Origin: an uncultured Anaerosporobacter sp.
Lineage (GTDB): Bacteria; Bacillota; Clostridia; Lachnospirales; Lachnospiraceae
DNA: 11,673 nt
Direction: 5' to 3'
Assembly (NCBI GenBank): GCA_945787925.1
Contig: CALZJY010000029.1
Location: forward strand, 1-11,673
Positions 1 to 6,852 of this stretch are shown piece after piece. Under the pieces are notes generated by a model. The model saw only the letters and a list, made by a program, of their open reading frames with translations. It had not been told where the DNA came from and did not search any database. A program made the translations under genes and the position numbers. The stretch's first letter is position 1. Every line of letters begins with the position of its first letter.

Positions 1-1
1 C

Positions 2-298
2 ACTGAAAATTGCACATTAAGCGATAATGGCGGTGGAAACTCCAAACGTCAGGAAATGAAACAATTGATTAAGAAATTCCGTCAGATCAACCCGAATATC
101 GATATGAATATCTTTAGAAGTGCTCATAACGTAAACCTAGATACGATCATCGGATACCACAACGCTCAAATGGAAGTAAACTTCTTAGAAGAGTACGAAG
201 AAAAAGGAAAACGCATCCGAGAAGAGGCGTTAAAAAATCCGAAAGTGGACGACAATCCGAGAGAAACAAAACTAGAAGTGATTGACTTAGGAAGATAA
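2..298 (+). CDS. 3' end of an unrecognised protein gene (partial)
   Basis: The reading frame is open from the first complete codon of the window (position 2) to a TAA at 296-298, so this is the last 98 residues of a longer protein whose start lies outside. An internal ATG at 56 has no ribosome binding site and is not the real start. The visible part begins with a polar Asn/Gly-rich turn (SDNGGGNSKRQ), continues with a basic amphipathic stretch (MKQLIKKFRQINPNID), a middle section containing FRSAHNVNLDTIIGYHN, and ends in a highly charged, probably helical and partly disordered tail rich in Glu, Lys and Arg. No signal peptide, membrane segment or Cys cluster can be seen in this portion. I do not recognise the family and assign no function. 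A terminator follows immediately, so the gene ends its transcript here and is not joined to ptsH. Confidence 0.7.
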   Translation, partial: TENCTLSDNGGGNSKRQEMKQLIKKFRQINPNIDMNIFRSAHNVNLDTIIGYHNAQMEVNFLEEYEEKGKRIREEALKNPKVDDNPRETKLEVIDLGR

Positions 299-310
299 TG
301 AATGAAAATG

Positions 311-362
311 ACTGTCAGAAGTGTGGGGAATGACAAAATCTCCTAACTTTTGACAGTTTTTT
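311..362 (+). terminator. Rho-independent terminator after the partial gene
   Basis: A 12-base arm at 311-322 (ACTGTCAGAAGT) pairs with 346-357 (ACTTTTGACAGT) with one G-U wobble, and a T run at 358-362 follows directly. It starts 13 bases after the stop codon of the partial gene. Confidence 0.85.
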
Positions 363-403
363 ATTGGTGAAAAGTAACAAACCAAGTTGTGCAGTTTTTA
401 CAG

Positions 404-449
404 AAAAACTAGGATTCCCTAACTTAGGGATTGACAAGGGAATCCTAGT
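404..449 (-). terminator. Perfect 13-bp inverted repeat; terminator-like on the minus strand
   Basis: ACTAGGATTCCCT (408-420) is the exact reverse complement of AGGGAATCCTAGT (437-449), with a 16-base loop that itself contains TTAGGG able to pair with CCCTAA. On the plus strand no T-tract follows. On the minus strand the stem is followed by five T residues (complement of 404-408), so as a terminator it points left. No minus-strand gene can be seen upstream of it in that direction, so it may instead be a relic, the end of a small antisense RNA, or an operator-like palindrome. Confidence 0.5.
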
Positions 450-550
450 AGAGTTTCACAAAAAAAGGTATTGGAAATTGGTTAAAACGCACGAAAAACC
501 TTGAAAACATAAGGAATTGAAAAAAAGATATAAAAAAATCAATAGTTTTA

Positions 551-559
551 TGTTAGAAT
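551..559 (+). promoter_or_regulatory. Candidate extended -10 promoter for the ptsH leader
   Basis: TGTTAGAAT carries the TGn extension followed by TAGAAT (554-559). The -35 position at 17-bp spacing (531-536) is only A-rich and does not match TTGACA, so the call rests on the extended -10 alone. A start here would give a leader of about 300 bases before ptsH. Confidence 0.35.
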
Positions 560-564
560 AAAAT

Positions 565-866
565 AGATGATTTTTAGATACCATTTTTGTGTACAACCAA
601 TCATGCCCGAATATGACGTATTTGAATGGGCGTCCTTTTAAAATTTAAAGAGTAACAATGAATTTAAAAAAATCATTGGTGTAACAATAAAGGATAGAGA
701 TGATAGACCTTATACGGATATAAGGAAAAATCGAGAGAGCAGAAGAATTGCAAGATTTTGGCGGTATGCTTCAGAGGTATATGCAATAAGTCATCCAGTT
801 TGAAAAAAAGAAAGGAGAGAGGAGCCTTCCTTTGCAACAGGCAAGGACAGCCCTCGATATATTAGA
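565..866 (+). promoter_or_regulatory. Long structured leader region upstream of ptsH
   Basis: This roughly 300-base stretch has no substantial ORF but several local hairpins. GCCC (605-608) can pair with GGGC (628-631) around an inner CGAATA/TATTTG stem, followed by CTTTT, which resembles a weak attenuator. CAATGA (656-661) pairs with TCATTG (672-677). CCTTATA (708-714) pairs perfectly with TATAAGG (719-725) across a four-base loop. AAAGGA (811-816) pairs with TCCTTT (828-833) and would hide a Shine-Dalgarno-like sequence, while an overlapping alternative pairs TCCTTTGC with GCAAGGA. The octamer GTAACAAT occurs twice (652 and 681). I do not recognise a known riboswitch or a BglG/LicT-type antiterminator target. 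That it is a transcribed, regulatory leader is inference. Confidence 0.4.
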
Positions 867-870
867 ATGA
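832..870 (+). CDS. Possible 12-residue leader peptide coupled to ptsH
   Basis: A TTG at 832 is preceded by AGGAG (820-824) at an ideal 7-base spacing and opens a short frame reading LQQARTALDILE (Leu as Met if it is the start). It stops at TGA 868-870, which overlaps the ATG of ptsH (867-869) as ATGA. The overlap is the classic arrangement for translational coupling and would explain why ptsH has no ribosome binding site of its own. There is no in-frame ATG or GTG upstream before the TAA at 787. The peptide has no recognisable homology, and at this length the match could be chance. Confidence 0.35.
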   Translation: MQQARTALDILE

Positions 871-1124
871 AACAATTTACTTATGTTATTACAGATCCAG
901 ACGGAATGCACGCTAGACCAGCAGGTGCTTTAGTTAAAGCTGCAAGCGCTTTCACAAGCAACGTAACTATCGAAAAAGACGGTAGAGCAGTAGATGCAAA
1001 AAGAATCATGGGTATCATGACTTTAGGTATCAAAAATGGTCAAGAAGTTGTAGTTAAAGTTGAAGGTGAAGATGAAGAAGCTGCTGCAGCTGAAATCGAA
1101 GCTTTCATGAAAGCAAACCTTTAA
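867..1124 (+). CDS. ptsH: HPr phosphocarrier protein of the PTS
   Basis: HPr is the small cytoplasmic carrier that takes phosphate from Enzyme I and passes it to the sugar-specific EIIA domains of the phosphotransferase system. The 85-residue length and N-terminus (MKQFTYVITDPDGMHARPAG) fit the family, and the phosphorylated His is His15 in the HARPA motif. In the second helix, where Firmicutes HPr carries Ser46 for HPr kinase (KSIMG), this protein has Lys45-Arg46-Ile-Met-Gly, so the regulatory Ser46-P form cannot be made at that site. The gene is followed 58 bases later by Enzyme I. The ATG lacks an adjacent Shine-Dalgarno sequence and overlaps the stop of a possible leader ORF. The start is kept because it gives the family N-terminus and no other ATG, GTG or TTG lies in frame upstream. 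Codon choice suggests high expression. Confidence 0.96.
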   Translation: MKQFTYVITDPDGMHARPAGALVKAASAFTSNVTIEKDGRAVDAKRIMGIMTLGIKNGQEVVVKVEGEDEEAAAAEIEAFMKANL

Positions 1125-1134
1125 TTATAGGCAT

Positions 1135-1162
1135 GGACTCGTTCTAGAGTTAGAACGAGTTC
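1135..1162 (+). promoter_or_regulatory. Hairpin between ptsH and ptsI
   Basis: ACTCGTTCT (1137-1145) pairs perfectly with AGAACGAGT (1152-1160) around a six-base loop, and can be extended by a G-U and a G-C pair to 1135-1162. Only a poor pyrimidine stretch (TCTCT) follows, so it is not a convincing full terminator. It may be a processing or stability element or a partial terminator that leaves more ptsH than ptsI message. The ptsI ribosome binding site (AAAGGAG, 1168-1173 region) lies just downstream and free of the stem. Confidence 0.55.
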
Positions 1163-1182
1163 TCTGAAAGGAGTTTAAGTAA

Positions 1183-2835
1183 ATGAAAGTCTTTAACGGT
1201 ACTGCAGTTTTTGGTGGTGTAGCATTCGGTAGAATCTCCATCTACAAAAGAAATGAGCAGACAATTAAAAGAGAGCATATTCAAGACGCTGCGGCGGAAA
1301 TCAAACGTTTTGAAGATGCAAAACAAACAGCAATCTCAGAATTAAAAGGTCTTTATGAGAAAGCGTTAAAAGAAGTTGGGGAATCTCATGCACAAATCTT
1401 TGAAGTTCATCAAATGATGCTTGATGATCTTGATTATGTAGAATCCATCACAATGATGATTGAAGATCAAAAAGTAAATGCAGAATATGCAGTTGCAACA
1501 ACAGCTGACACATTCTCTAACCTTTTTGCTTCTATGGATGATGCATATATGAAAGAACGTGCAGCTGACGTAAAAGACGTTTCTGAACGTGTATTAAACG
1601 TACTTTGCGGAAATAGCTCAGGAGCAAGTGTTGTAGACGAAGCTACAATCATCGTTGCTGACGATTTAGCTCCAAGTGAAACAGTTCAGTTAGATAAAGA
1701 TAAGGTAAAAGCATTCGTAACAATGTTTGGATCCACTCAATCCCATACTGCAATCTTAGCTAGAACAATGAACATTCCTGCACTTATCAACACAAACATC
1801 GAATTACTTGATGAATATGATGGTAAAGAAGCAATCGTAGATGGTTTCACAGGAACTGTATACATTGAGCCAGATGAAGATACAGTGAAGGTGATGAAAG
1901 AAAAACAAGAGAAAGACTTAGCTAGAAAAGCTCTTTTACAAGAATTAAAAGGCAAAGAAAGTATTACTCTTGATGGACAAAAAATCAATCTTTACGCAAA
2001 CATCGGTGGAGTAGAAGACGTACCTAAAGTTGTTCAAAACGACGCAGAAGGTATCGGCTTATTCAGAAGTGAATTCGTATATCTTAACTCTAACGATTAT
2101 CCAACAGAAGAAGAACAATTTGCTGCATACAAAGAAGTTGCTGAAAAAATGCGTGGTAAAAAAGTTATCATCCGTACTTGCGACATCGGTGCAGATAAAC
2201 AAATTGACTACTTCAACATGGAAAAAGAAGAAAACCCTGCACTTGGATATCGTGCAATCCGTATCTGCCTTGATCGTAAAGAAATGTTCAAGACTCAGTT
2301 ACGTGCATTATACCGTGCATCGGTATTCGGAAAAATCTCTATCATGTTCCCAATGATTATTTCTGTAGATGAAGTTAGACAAATCAAAGAAGTAATCGCT
2401 GAAGTATTAGCAGAACTTGATGCAGAAGGTATTCCATACAAAGAATGTGAACTTGGTATCATGATCGAAACTCCAGCTGCAGTTATGGTTTCTGATTTAT
2501 TAGCGAAAGAAGTTGACTTCTTCAGCGTTGGTACTAACGATTTAACTCAATATACGTTAGCAATCGACAGACAAAATAACAAGCTTGATAGCATCTACAA
2601 CCCACATCACCCAGCAGTTCTTCGCATGCTTAAGATGATTGCAGACAATGCACATGCAGCAGGAATCTGGTGCGGTATCTGTGGTGAATTAGGCGCAGAT
2701 CTTGAATTAACAGAAACATTCCTTAAACTTGGATATGATGAGCTAAGTGTATCTCCATCCATGTTACTTGCAGTACGTGATAAAGTACGTAAGACAGATG
2801 TGTCTAAAGTAACATTACGTGAAGAATTACAATAG
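1183..2835 (+). CDS. ptsI: PTS Enzyme I (phosphoenolpyruvate-protein phosphotransferase)
   Basis: Enzyme I autophosphorylates from phosphoenolpyruvate and passes the phosphate to HPr His15, driving PTS sugar uptake from the cytoplasm. Domains in order are an N-terminal HPr-binding region (about 1-140), the swivelling phosphohistidine domain with GSTQSHTAILAR (active His188), and the C-terminal PEP-binding barrel (about 250-540). The barrel shows RTCDIGADKQ (Arg331), FFSVGTNDLTQY and the catalytic Cys500 in ICGELGAD. At 550 residues it is slightly shorter than the 570-575 of Bacillus or E. coli, with no visible internal loss. The first GG of the usual DIGGDK is GA here. An AAAGGAG site 9 bases upstream fixes the start. 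It forms an operon with ptsH and is closed by a strong terminator. A, T-ending but favourable codons (GGT, GCA, GAA) suggest high expression. Confidence 0.97.
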   Translation: MKVFNGTAVFGGVAFGRISIYKRNEQTIKREHIQDAAAEIKRFEDAKQTAISELKGLYEKALKEVGESHAQIFEVHQMMLDDLDYVESITMMIEDQKVNAEYAVATTADTFSNLFASMDDAYMKERAADVKDVSERVLNVLCGNSSGASVVDEATIIVADDLAPSETVQLDKDKVKAFVTMFGSTQSHTAILARTMNIPALINTNIELLDEYDGKEAIVDGFTGTVYIEPDEDTVKVMKEKQEKDLARKALLQELKGKESITLDGQKINLYANIGGVEDVPKVVQNDAEGIGLFRSEFVYLNSNDYPTEEEQFAAYKEVAEKMRGKKVIIRTCDIGADKQIDYFNMEKEENPALGYRAIRICLDRKEMFKTQLRALYRASVFGKISIMFPMIISVDEVRQIKEVIAEVLAELDAEGIPYKECELGIMIETPAAVMVSDLLAKEVDFFSVGTNDLTQYTLAIDRQNNKLDSIYNPHHPAVLRMLKMIADNAHAAGIWCGICGELGADLELTETFLKLGYDELSVSPSMLLAVRDKVRKTDVSKVTLREELQ

Positions 2836-2849
2836 TTTTTCGTTTATAG

Positions 2850-2900
2850 AAGGACCGGTTCCGAAAGAGCTTAGGCTTAATCGGAGCTGGTTCTTTTCTT
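2850..2900 (+). terminator. Rho-independent terminator of ptsHI
   Basis: AAGGACCGGTTCCGA (2850-2864) pairs with TCGGAGCTGGTTCTT (2881-2895) over 15 positions with three wobble pairs, and is followed by a T-rich tail (2894-2900). It lies 15 bases after the ptsI stop. Confidence 0.85.
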
Positions 2901-3005
2901 ATGCATAGGAAACTCCTCAAATACATAAATTTTCTAAGAATTTTGAAATGAAACGGAAAGATGAAACGTATTATACATAGGATTCAATAGAAACCATTTA
3001 AAATA

Positions 3006-3032
3006 TTGTAAATATGTAAAAAATGGTATAAA
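3006..3032 (+). promoter_or_regulatory. Candidate asnB promoter
   Basis: TGGTATAAA (3024-3032) is an extended -10 (TGn plus TATAAA). TTGTAA (3006-3011) could serve as -35 but at a short 15-base spacing, so recognition would rest mainly on the extended -10. A transcript starting near 3039 would have a leader of about 30 bases, too short for a T-box or riboswitch. Confidence 0.5.
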
Positions 3033-3067
3033 CTATTTTTTGATTATGAGAAAAGAGGGTAAGAAAA

Positions 3068-4927
3068 ATGTGTGGAATTTGTGGTTTTACAGGGACGATT
3101 CCGAATAAGAAGGAAGTCCTAGAAAAAATGATGTTAAGGATTCACCATAGGGGTCCTGACCAAGGAGGCAGCCATATTACCAATTCAGTAGGCTTAGGAT
3201 TTCGAAGATTAAGCATTATTGATTTAGACCATGGCATGCAGCCAATGTATAACGAAGATAAAAGCGATGTCATCGTATTTAACGGTGAGATTTATAACTT
3301 CCAAGAATTAAGAGAAGATTTAGAAAAGAAGGGGCATGTTTTTTCAAATCACTCCGATACAGAATGTATCATACATGGATACGAAGAATATGGAACGGAG
3401 ATTGTAAGTAAGCTTAGGGGGATGTTTGCATTTGCAATCTGGGATGAGGAGAAACAAACCTTGTTTGCAGCAAGGGATTACTTTGGAATTAAGCCATTTT
3501 ACTATGCAGTAATTGGGGAACATCTAGTATTTGCATCTGAAATTAAGAGTATCTTAGAGTTTCCAGGATATAAGAGAGAAGTAAACTTAGACGCGTTAGA
3601 ACAATATCTAAGTTTCCAATATGATCCGCTAGAGGAGACATTCTTTAAGGGAATTTACAAATTAAAACCTGCCCATACGTTAGAGTATAAGGACAAGGCA
3701 GTAACCATCTCTTGCTTCTGGAAACCAGAATTTTTACAAACAGCAGCAATGTCTGAAACGGACTTAAAAGAAAAATTAGAAACGACATTGAATGAATCCA
3801 TCAAGAGCCACTTAATCAGTGATGTAGAAGTTGGTTCCTTATTATCAAGTGGTGTAGACTCTAGCTATCTGACAGCAGTATCAAAACTGCCTAAAACATA
3901 TACAGTCGGCTTTGCAGAAGGAGACGGCCGTTATAATGAAGTGACGTATGCAAAGCGTTTAGCAGACAAATTACAGATTCAGAACAAGAGCAAGATCATC
4001 ACGAAAGAGGAATACTTCAATGCCTTATCGGATGTTATGTATTATATGGATGAACCACTTGCTGATCCAGCTGCAGTCGCACTTTATTTTGTGGACAAGC
4101 TAGCAAGTGAAGATATTAAGGTAGTATTATCAGGAGAAGGTTCTGATGAGCTATTTGGTGGATATAATATTTATTGTGAGCCACAAAGCTTACATAAGTA
4201 TCAGAAACTGCCAAGAGGGCTTCGACGCGCACTGGCAGCCATTGCAAAAGCACTCCCATTCAATATCAAGGGGAAGAACTTCTTGATTCGTGGAAGCAAG
4301 ACCGTAGAAGAGCGATTCATTGGCAATGCAAACATGTTTACATATGAGGAACGTCAAAAAATCCTAAAAAAGAAAGGAAGCAATAAGTCTCCTCAACAAA
4401 TTCTTACAAAATATTATGACGATGTAAAACACCTGAATGATGTAGAGAAGATGCAGTATATCGACATCAACTGCTGGCTTCCAGGAGATATCTTATTAAA
4501 AGCAGATAAGATGAGTATGGCTCACTCCTTAGAAAGCCGTGTTCCATATCTAGATAAAGAGGTATTCAATCTTGCACATGGTATTCCGCTATCGAGCAAG
4601 ATTCAGGCATACCGTACAAAATCCCTATTTAGAGATATCGCGGAGAAATACCTTCCGGAAGAAGTTTCACAAAAGAAGAAATTAGGCTTTCCAGTGCCAA
4701 TCCGTGTGTGGTTGAAACAAGAAGATACGTATCGCATGGTATACGATGCATTTACTAGCGAGGTGGCAAAAGAGTATTTTGATACGGAGTATCTTTGCAA
4801 GTTGTTAGCAGACCATAAGGCAGATAAGCTTGATAACTCAAGAAGAATCTGGACCATATATATGTTTTTGGTATGGCATGAGGTATACTTTGAACAAGAA
4901 AAATTAGGGAACGTTGTCGGTTTATAA
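3068..4927 (+). CDS. asnB: Asparagine synthetase B, glutamine-hydrolysing
   Basis: This enzyme makes asparagine from aspartate, ATP and glutamine in the cytoplasm. The mature N-terminus begins MCGICGFTG, giving the catalytic Cys2 of the class II glutamine amidotransferase domain (about residues 2-210), with further family signatures HHRGPDQ, RLSIIDL and FNGEIYN. The ATP-pyrophosphatase synthetase domain follows, with the PP-loop SSGVDSS at 260-266, YTVGFAEGD, MDEPLADPAA, LSGEGSDELFGGY from 354, and KADKMSMAHSLESRVPYLD. The 619-residue length matches Bacillus AsnB/AsnO-type enzymes (about 610-630). GAGGG lies 8 bases upstream of the ATG, and the start is fixed by the need for Cys2. It has its own promoter after the ptsHI terminator. 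No terminator is visible before glyA, so read-through into glyA is likely. Alternative family members modify other substrates, but all core motifs favour asparagine synthesis. Confidence 0.95.
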   Translation: MCGICGFTGTIPNKKEVLEKMMLRIHHRGPDQGGSHITNSVGLGFRRLSIIDLDHGMQPMYNEDKSDVIVFNGEIYNFQELREDLEKKGHVFSNHSDTECIIHGYEEYGTEIVSKLRGMFAFAIWDEEKQTLFAARDYFGIKPFYYAVIGEHLVFASEIKSILEFPGYKREVNLDALEQYLSFQYDPLEETFFKGIYKLKPAHTLEYKDKAVTISCFWKPEFLQTAAMSETDLKEKLETTLNESIKSHLISDVEVGSLLSSGVDSSYLTAVSKLPKTYTVGFAEGDGRYNEVTYAKRLADKLQIQNKSKIITKEEYFNALSDVMYYMDEPLADPAAVALYFVDKLASEDIKVVLSGEGSDELFGGYNIYCEPQSLHKYQKLPRGLRRALAAIAKALPFNIKGKNFLIRGSKTVEERFIGNANMFTYEERQKILKKKGSNKSPQQILTKYYDDVKHLNDVEKMQYIDINCWLPGDILLKADKMSMAHSLESRVPYLDKEVFNLAHGIPLSSKIQAYRTKSLFRDIAEKYLPEEVSQKKKLGFPVPIRVWLKQEDTYRMVYDAFTSEVAKEYFDTEYLCKLLADHKADKLDNSRRIWTIYMFLVWHEVYFEQEKLGNVVGL

Positions 4928-4958
4928 AAAACTACTGGATTTATAATAGCAATAGGCA

Positions 4959-4964
4959 TATAAT
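4959..4964 (+). promoter_or_regulatory. Possible internal promoter before glyA
   Basis: A perfect TATAAT sits 45 bases before the glyA ATG, but the -35 position at 17-18 spacing (around GGATTT) matches poorly. glyA may depend partly on read-through from asnB. Confidence 0.3.
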
Positions 4965-5008
4965 GGATACTAATATTAAGCTAACAATTGATAAACGGAG
5001 GTAGTTAT

Positions 5009-6262
5009 ATGTTTTCTTATGATGATATTCAAAGTTTTGACCCAGAAATAGCGAAGGCAATTGAGCAAGAAACAGAACGACAAAATGACCATATCGAGTT
5101 AATCGCATCCGAGAACTTTGTAAGCAAGGCTGTGATGGCTACGATGGGAAGCCCTCTAACCAACAAATATGCAGAAGGATATCCAGGAAAGCGTTACTAT
5201 GGCGGATGTCAATATGTCGATGTGGCAGAAGACCTCGCTAGAGAACGCGCAAAAGAGTTATTCGGGTGTACGTATGCCAATGTACAGCCACACTCTGGAG
5301 CACAAGCCAATATGGCAGTATTCTTCGCATTATTACAACCAGGCGATACCGTAATGGGAATGAACCTTGCCCATGGCGGCCATTTAACACATGGAAGCCC
5401 AGTCAATATGTCTGGTGCATACTTCAACATCGTTCCTTATGGGGTAAATGATGAAGGATATATCGATTATGACAAGGTAGAAGCCATTGCAAAAGAATGC
5501 AAGCCAAAGATGATCATCGCAGGCGCATCCGCATACGCAAGAAAGATTGATTTCAAGCGTTTCCGTGAAATCGCAGATGAAGTAGGCGCATACTTGATGG
5601 TAGATATGGCTCATATCGCTGGCTTAGTAGCAGCAGGACTACATGAAAGTCCAATTCCGTATGCCCATGTAACGACGACAACCACTCATAAGACATTACG
5701 TGGCCCTCGTGGCGGCATGATTCTTTCTAGTGAAGAATTTGCAACGGAACATAAGTTAAACAAAGCAGTATTCCCAGGAATTCAAGGCGGACCTTTAATG
5801 CATGTGATTGCGGCAAAGGCAGTATGCTTCAAGGAAGCATTAGATCCAAGTTTCAAAGAGTATGCAAAGAAAGTAGTTGAGAATGCAGCTGCTTTAGCAG
5901 AAGGATTAAAGAAACGTGGATTCCATATCGTTTCTGGCGGTACGGATAACCACTTATTGTTAGTAGATTTACAAAATAAAAATGTTACAGGAAAAGAAGC
6001 AGAACATCTATTAGATGCTGCCAACATCACATGTAACAAGAATACGATTCCAAACGATCCACAATCCCCATTCGTAACAAGCGGTATCCGCTTAGGATCT
6101 GCAGCGGTAACGACAAGAGGATTCAATGCAGAAGACATGGATCAAGTTGCAGAAGCAATCGCATTAGTCATTGACGATGTAGAGGCGAACAAAGAAAGAG
6201 CAATGGCAATCGTAAAGAGCTTAACAGACAAGTATCCATTATATCAATCCATGGTATATTAA
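5009..6262 (+). CDS. glyA: Serine hydroxymethyltransferase
   Basis: This PLP enzyme interconverts serine and glycine with tetrahydrofolate, supplying glycine and methylene-tetrahydrofolate for purine, thymidylate and methionine synthesis. Diagnostic motifs are IELIASENFVSKAVM near the N-terminus, NKYAEGYPGKRYYGG, the folate and PLP regions around VDMAHIAGLVAAG, and THKTLRGPRGG, whose Lys228 forms the internal aldimine. SGIRLGSAAVTTRG near the C-terminus is also typical. The 417-residue length is usual. The frame is open back to a TTG at 4988, but GGAGG (4997-5001) lies inside that extension and 7 bases before the ATG at 5009, so 5009 is the start and MFSYDDIQ the N-terminus. It follows asnB by 81 bases with no intervening terminator. 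The pairing of the two amino-acid genes is plausible as a transcription unit but not a known obligate partnership. Confidence 0.96.
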   Translation: MFSYDDIQSFDPEIAKAIEQETERQNDHIELIASENFVSKAVMATMGSPLTNKYAEGYPGKRYYGGCQYVDVAEDLARERAKELFGCTYANVQPHSGAQANMAVFFALLQPGDTVMGMNLAHGGHLTHGSPVNMSGAYFNIVPYGVNDEGYIDYDKVEAIAKECKPKMIIAGASAYARKIDFKRFREIADEVGAYLMVDMAHIAGLVAAGLHESPIPYAHVTTTTTHKTLRGPRGGMILSSEEFATEHKLNKAVFPGIQGGPLMHVIAAKAVCFKEALDPSFKEYAKKVVENAAALAEGLKKRGFHIVSGGTDNHLLLVDLQNKNVTGKEAEHLLDAANITCNKNTIPNDPQSPFVTSGIRLGSAAVTTRGFNAEDMDQVAEAIALVIDDVEANKERAMAIVKSLTDKYPLYQSMVY

Positions 6263-6270
6263 GAGATAGA

Positions 6271-6325
6271 AAAACACCCCTGTGGTGGAAGCACAAAAAC
6301 ATGCTCCGCCATAGGGGTGCTTTAA
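6271..6325. terminator. Bidirectional terminator between glyA and the convergent TspO-like gene
   Basis: CACCCCT.GTGGTGGAAGCA (from 6275) pairs with TGCTCCGCCATAGGGGTG (6302-6319), a stem of about 18 pairs with two wobbles and one bulged A around a CA-rich loop. On the plus strand the stem is followed by CTTTAATTT. On the minus strand it is followed by GTTTTTC (complement of 6269-6275). It can therefore serve both converging genes. Confidence 0.88.
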
Positions 6326-6807
6326 TTTACAAAGATGAGTGCAAGGGTAAGGTAGGTATAATAGATGCAAAATGCGGCACATGGGAACATCAGAAGTCCT
6401 GCCCGTTGGTCAATCTTCAGGTATAAGAGGGTATTTAAGCCTACTGCTGCGGTATAGATGAGGTGGAGCAGGGCACCAAGCAGAGTTAGTCTAGTATGGA
6501 AGAAGGAAAAGATCCAAAAACTATGCAGCACGAGCTGACAAGCGCAGGCTAATAGGGCAATCCTCTTTTCCTCTTTGTAGACATGGGACTCCAATACTAA
6601 GAAGGAGGCAAGCCCGATGGCAAAGTAAATCACAAGCCAGAATAGGATGGAGAGGATTCCGGGTAACGTAAACGGTGGTTTATGTAATTTTCTACATGCG
6701 CTCATAATTGGCCAAAAATTGAGAAGGCCAGAAAGAATGCCGAAAATCATTGGGACTCCCACGCAGATGGCAAGACGAACGCGTTGGTCATTTCGTAACA
6801 AATACAT
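6322..6807 (-). CDS. Diverged TspO/MBR-family membrane protein
   Basis: TspO proteins are five-helix membrane proteins that bind porphyrins and other hydrophobic ligands. Their bacterial role is unsettled. Five hydrophobic stretches can be seen in about 161 residues, the family length. After helix 1 comes KLHKPPFTLPGILSILFWLVIY, matching the KPPFxPPGWxFxPVWxxLY signature but with Trp and second-Pro positions changed. Later QLVLHSFWIFSFF matches QLxLNxxWSxxFF with His in place of the conserved Asn. Several conserved Trp residues are absent, so ligand binding may differ from typical TspO. The frame allows GTG at 6810, but ATG at 6807 is preferred because AAGGAT lies 6 bases upstream of it and only 3 from the GTG. 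The gene stands alone, convergent with glyA and divergent from topB, and its stop abuts the shared terminator. The family assignment rests on motif and topology recognition. Confidence 0.78.
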   Translation of the reverse strand: MYLLRNDQRVRLAICVGVPMIFGILSGLLNFWPIMSACRKLHKPPFTLPGILSILFWLVIYFAIGLASFLVLESHVYKEEKRIALLACACQLVLHSFWIFSFFHTRLTLLGALLHLIYTAAVGLNTLLYLKIDQRAGLLMFPCAAFCIYYTYLTLALIFVN

Positions 6808-6852
6808 CACCTATCCTTATAAGATACTAAAGTATATGAAGACGGCCTATGA

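Noticed and set aside
482..495. A catabolite-response-element-like sequence (TTAAAACGCACGAA) before ptsH
   Set aside because: Two of the conserved positions of the CcpA site (the G and the late C) are wrong, and such partial matches are common in AT-rich DNA.
724..789. A short open frame (containing AEELQDFGGMLQRYMQ) in the ptsH leader as a gene remnant
   Set aside because: It has no start with a good ribosome binding site and no family I recognise; at about 20 codons it is within chance expectation.
2030..2356. 108-residue ORF in another frame inside ptsI
   Set aside because: It has no ribosome binding site or family features, and the ptsI frame is intact across it, so it is an overlap artefact of codon bias.
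2901..3067. A T-box or other amino-acid riboswitch upstream of asnB
   Set aside because: The space between terminator and start is short, the promoter lies close to the ATG, and no T-box sequence or specifier stem is visible.
4988..5008. Longer glyA start at TTG 4988
   Set aside because: The GGAGG ribosome binding site lies inside the extension and 7 bases before ATG 5009, which also gives the family N-terminus.
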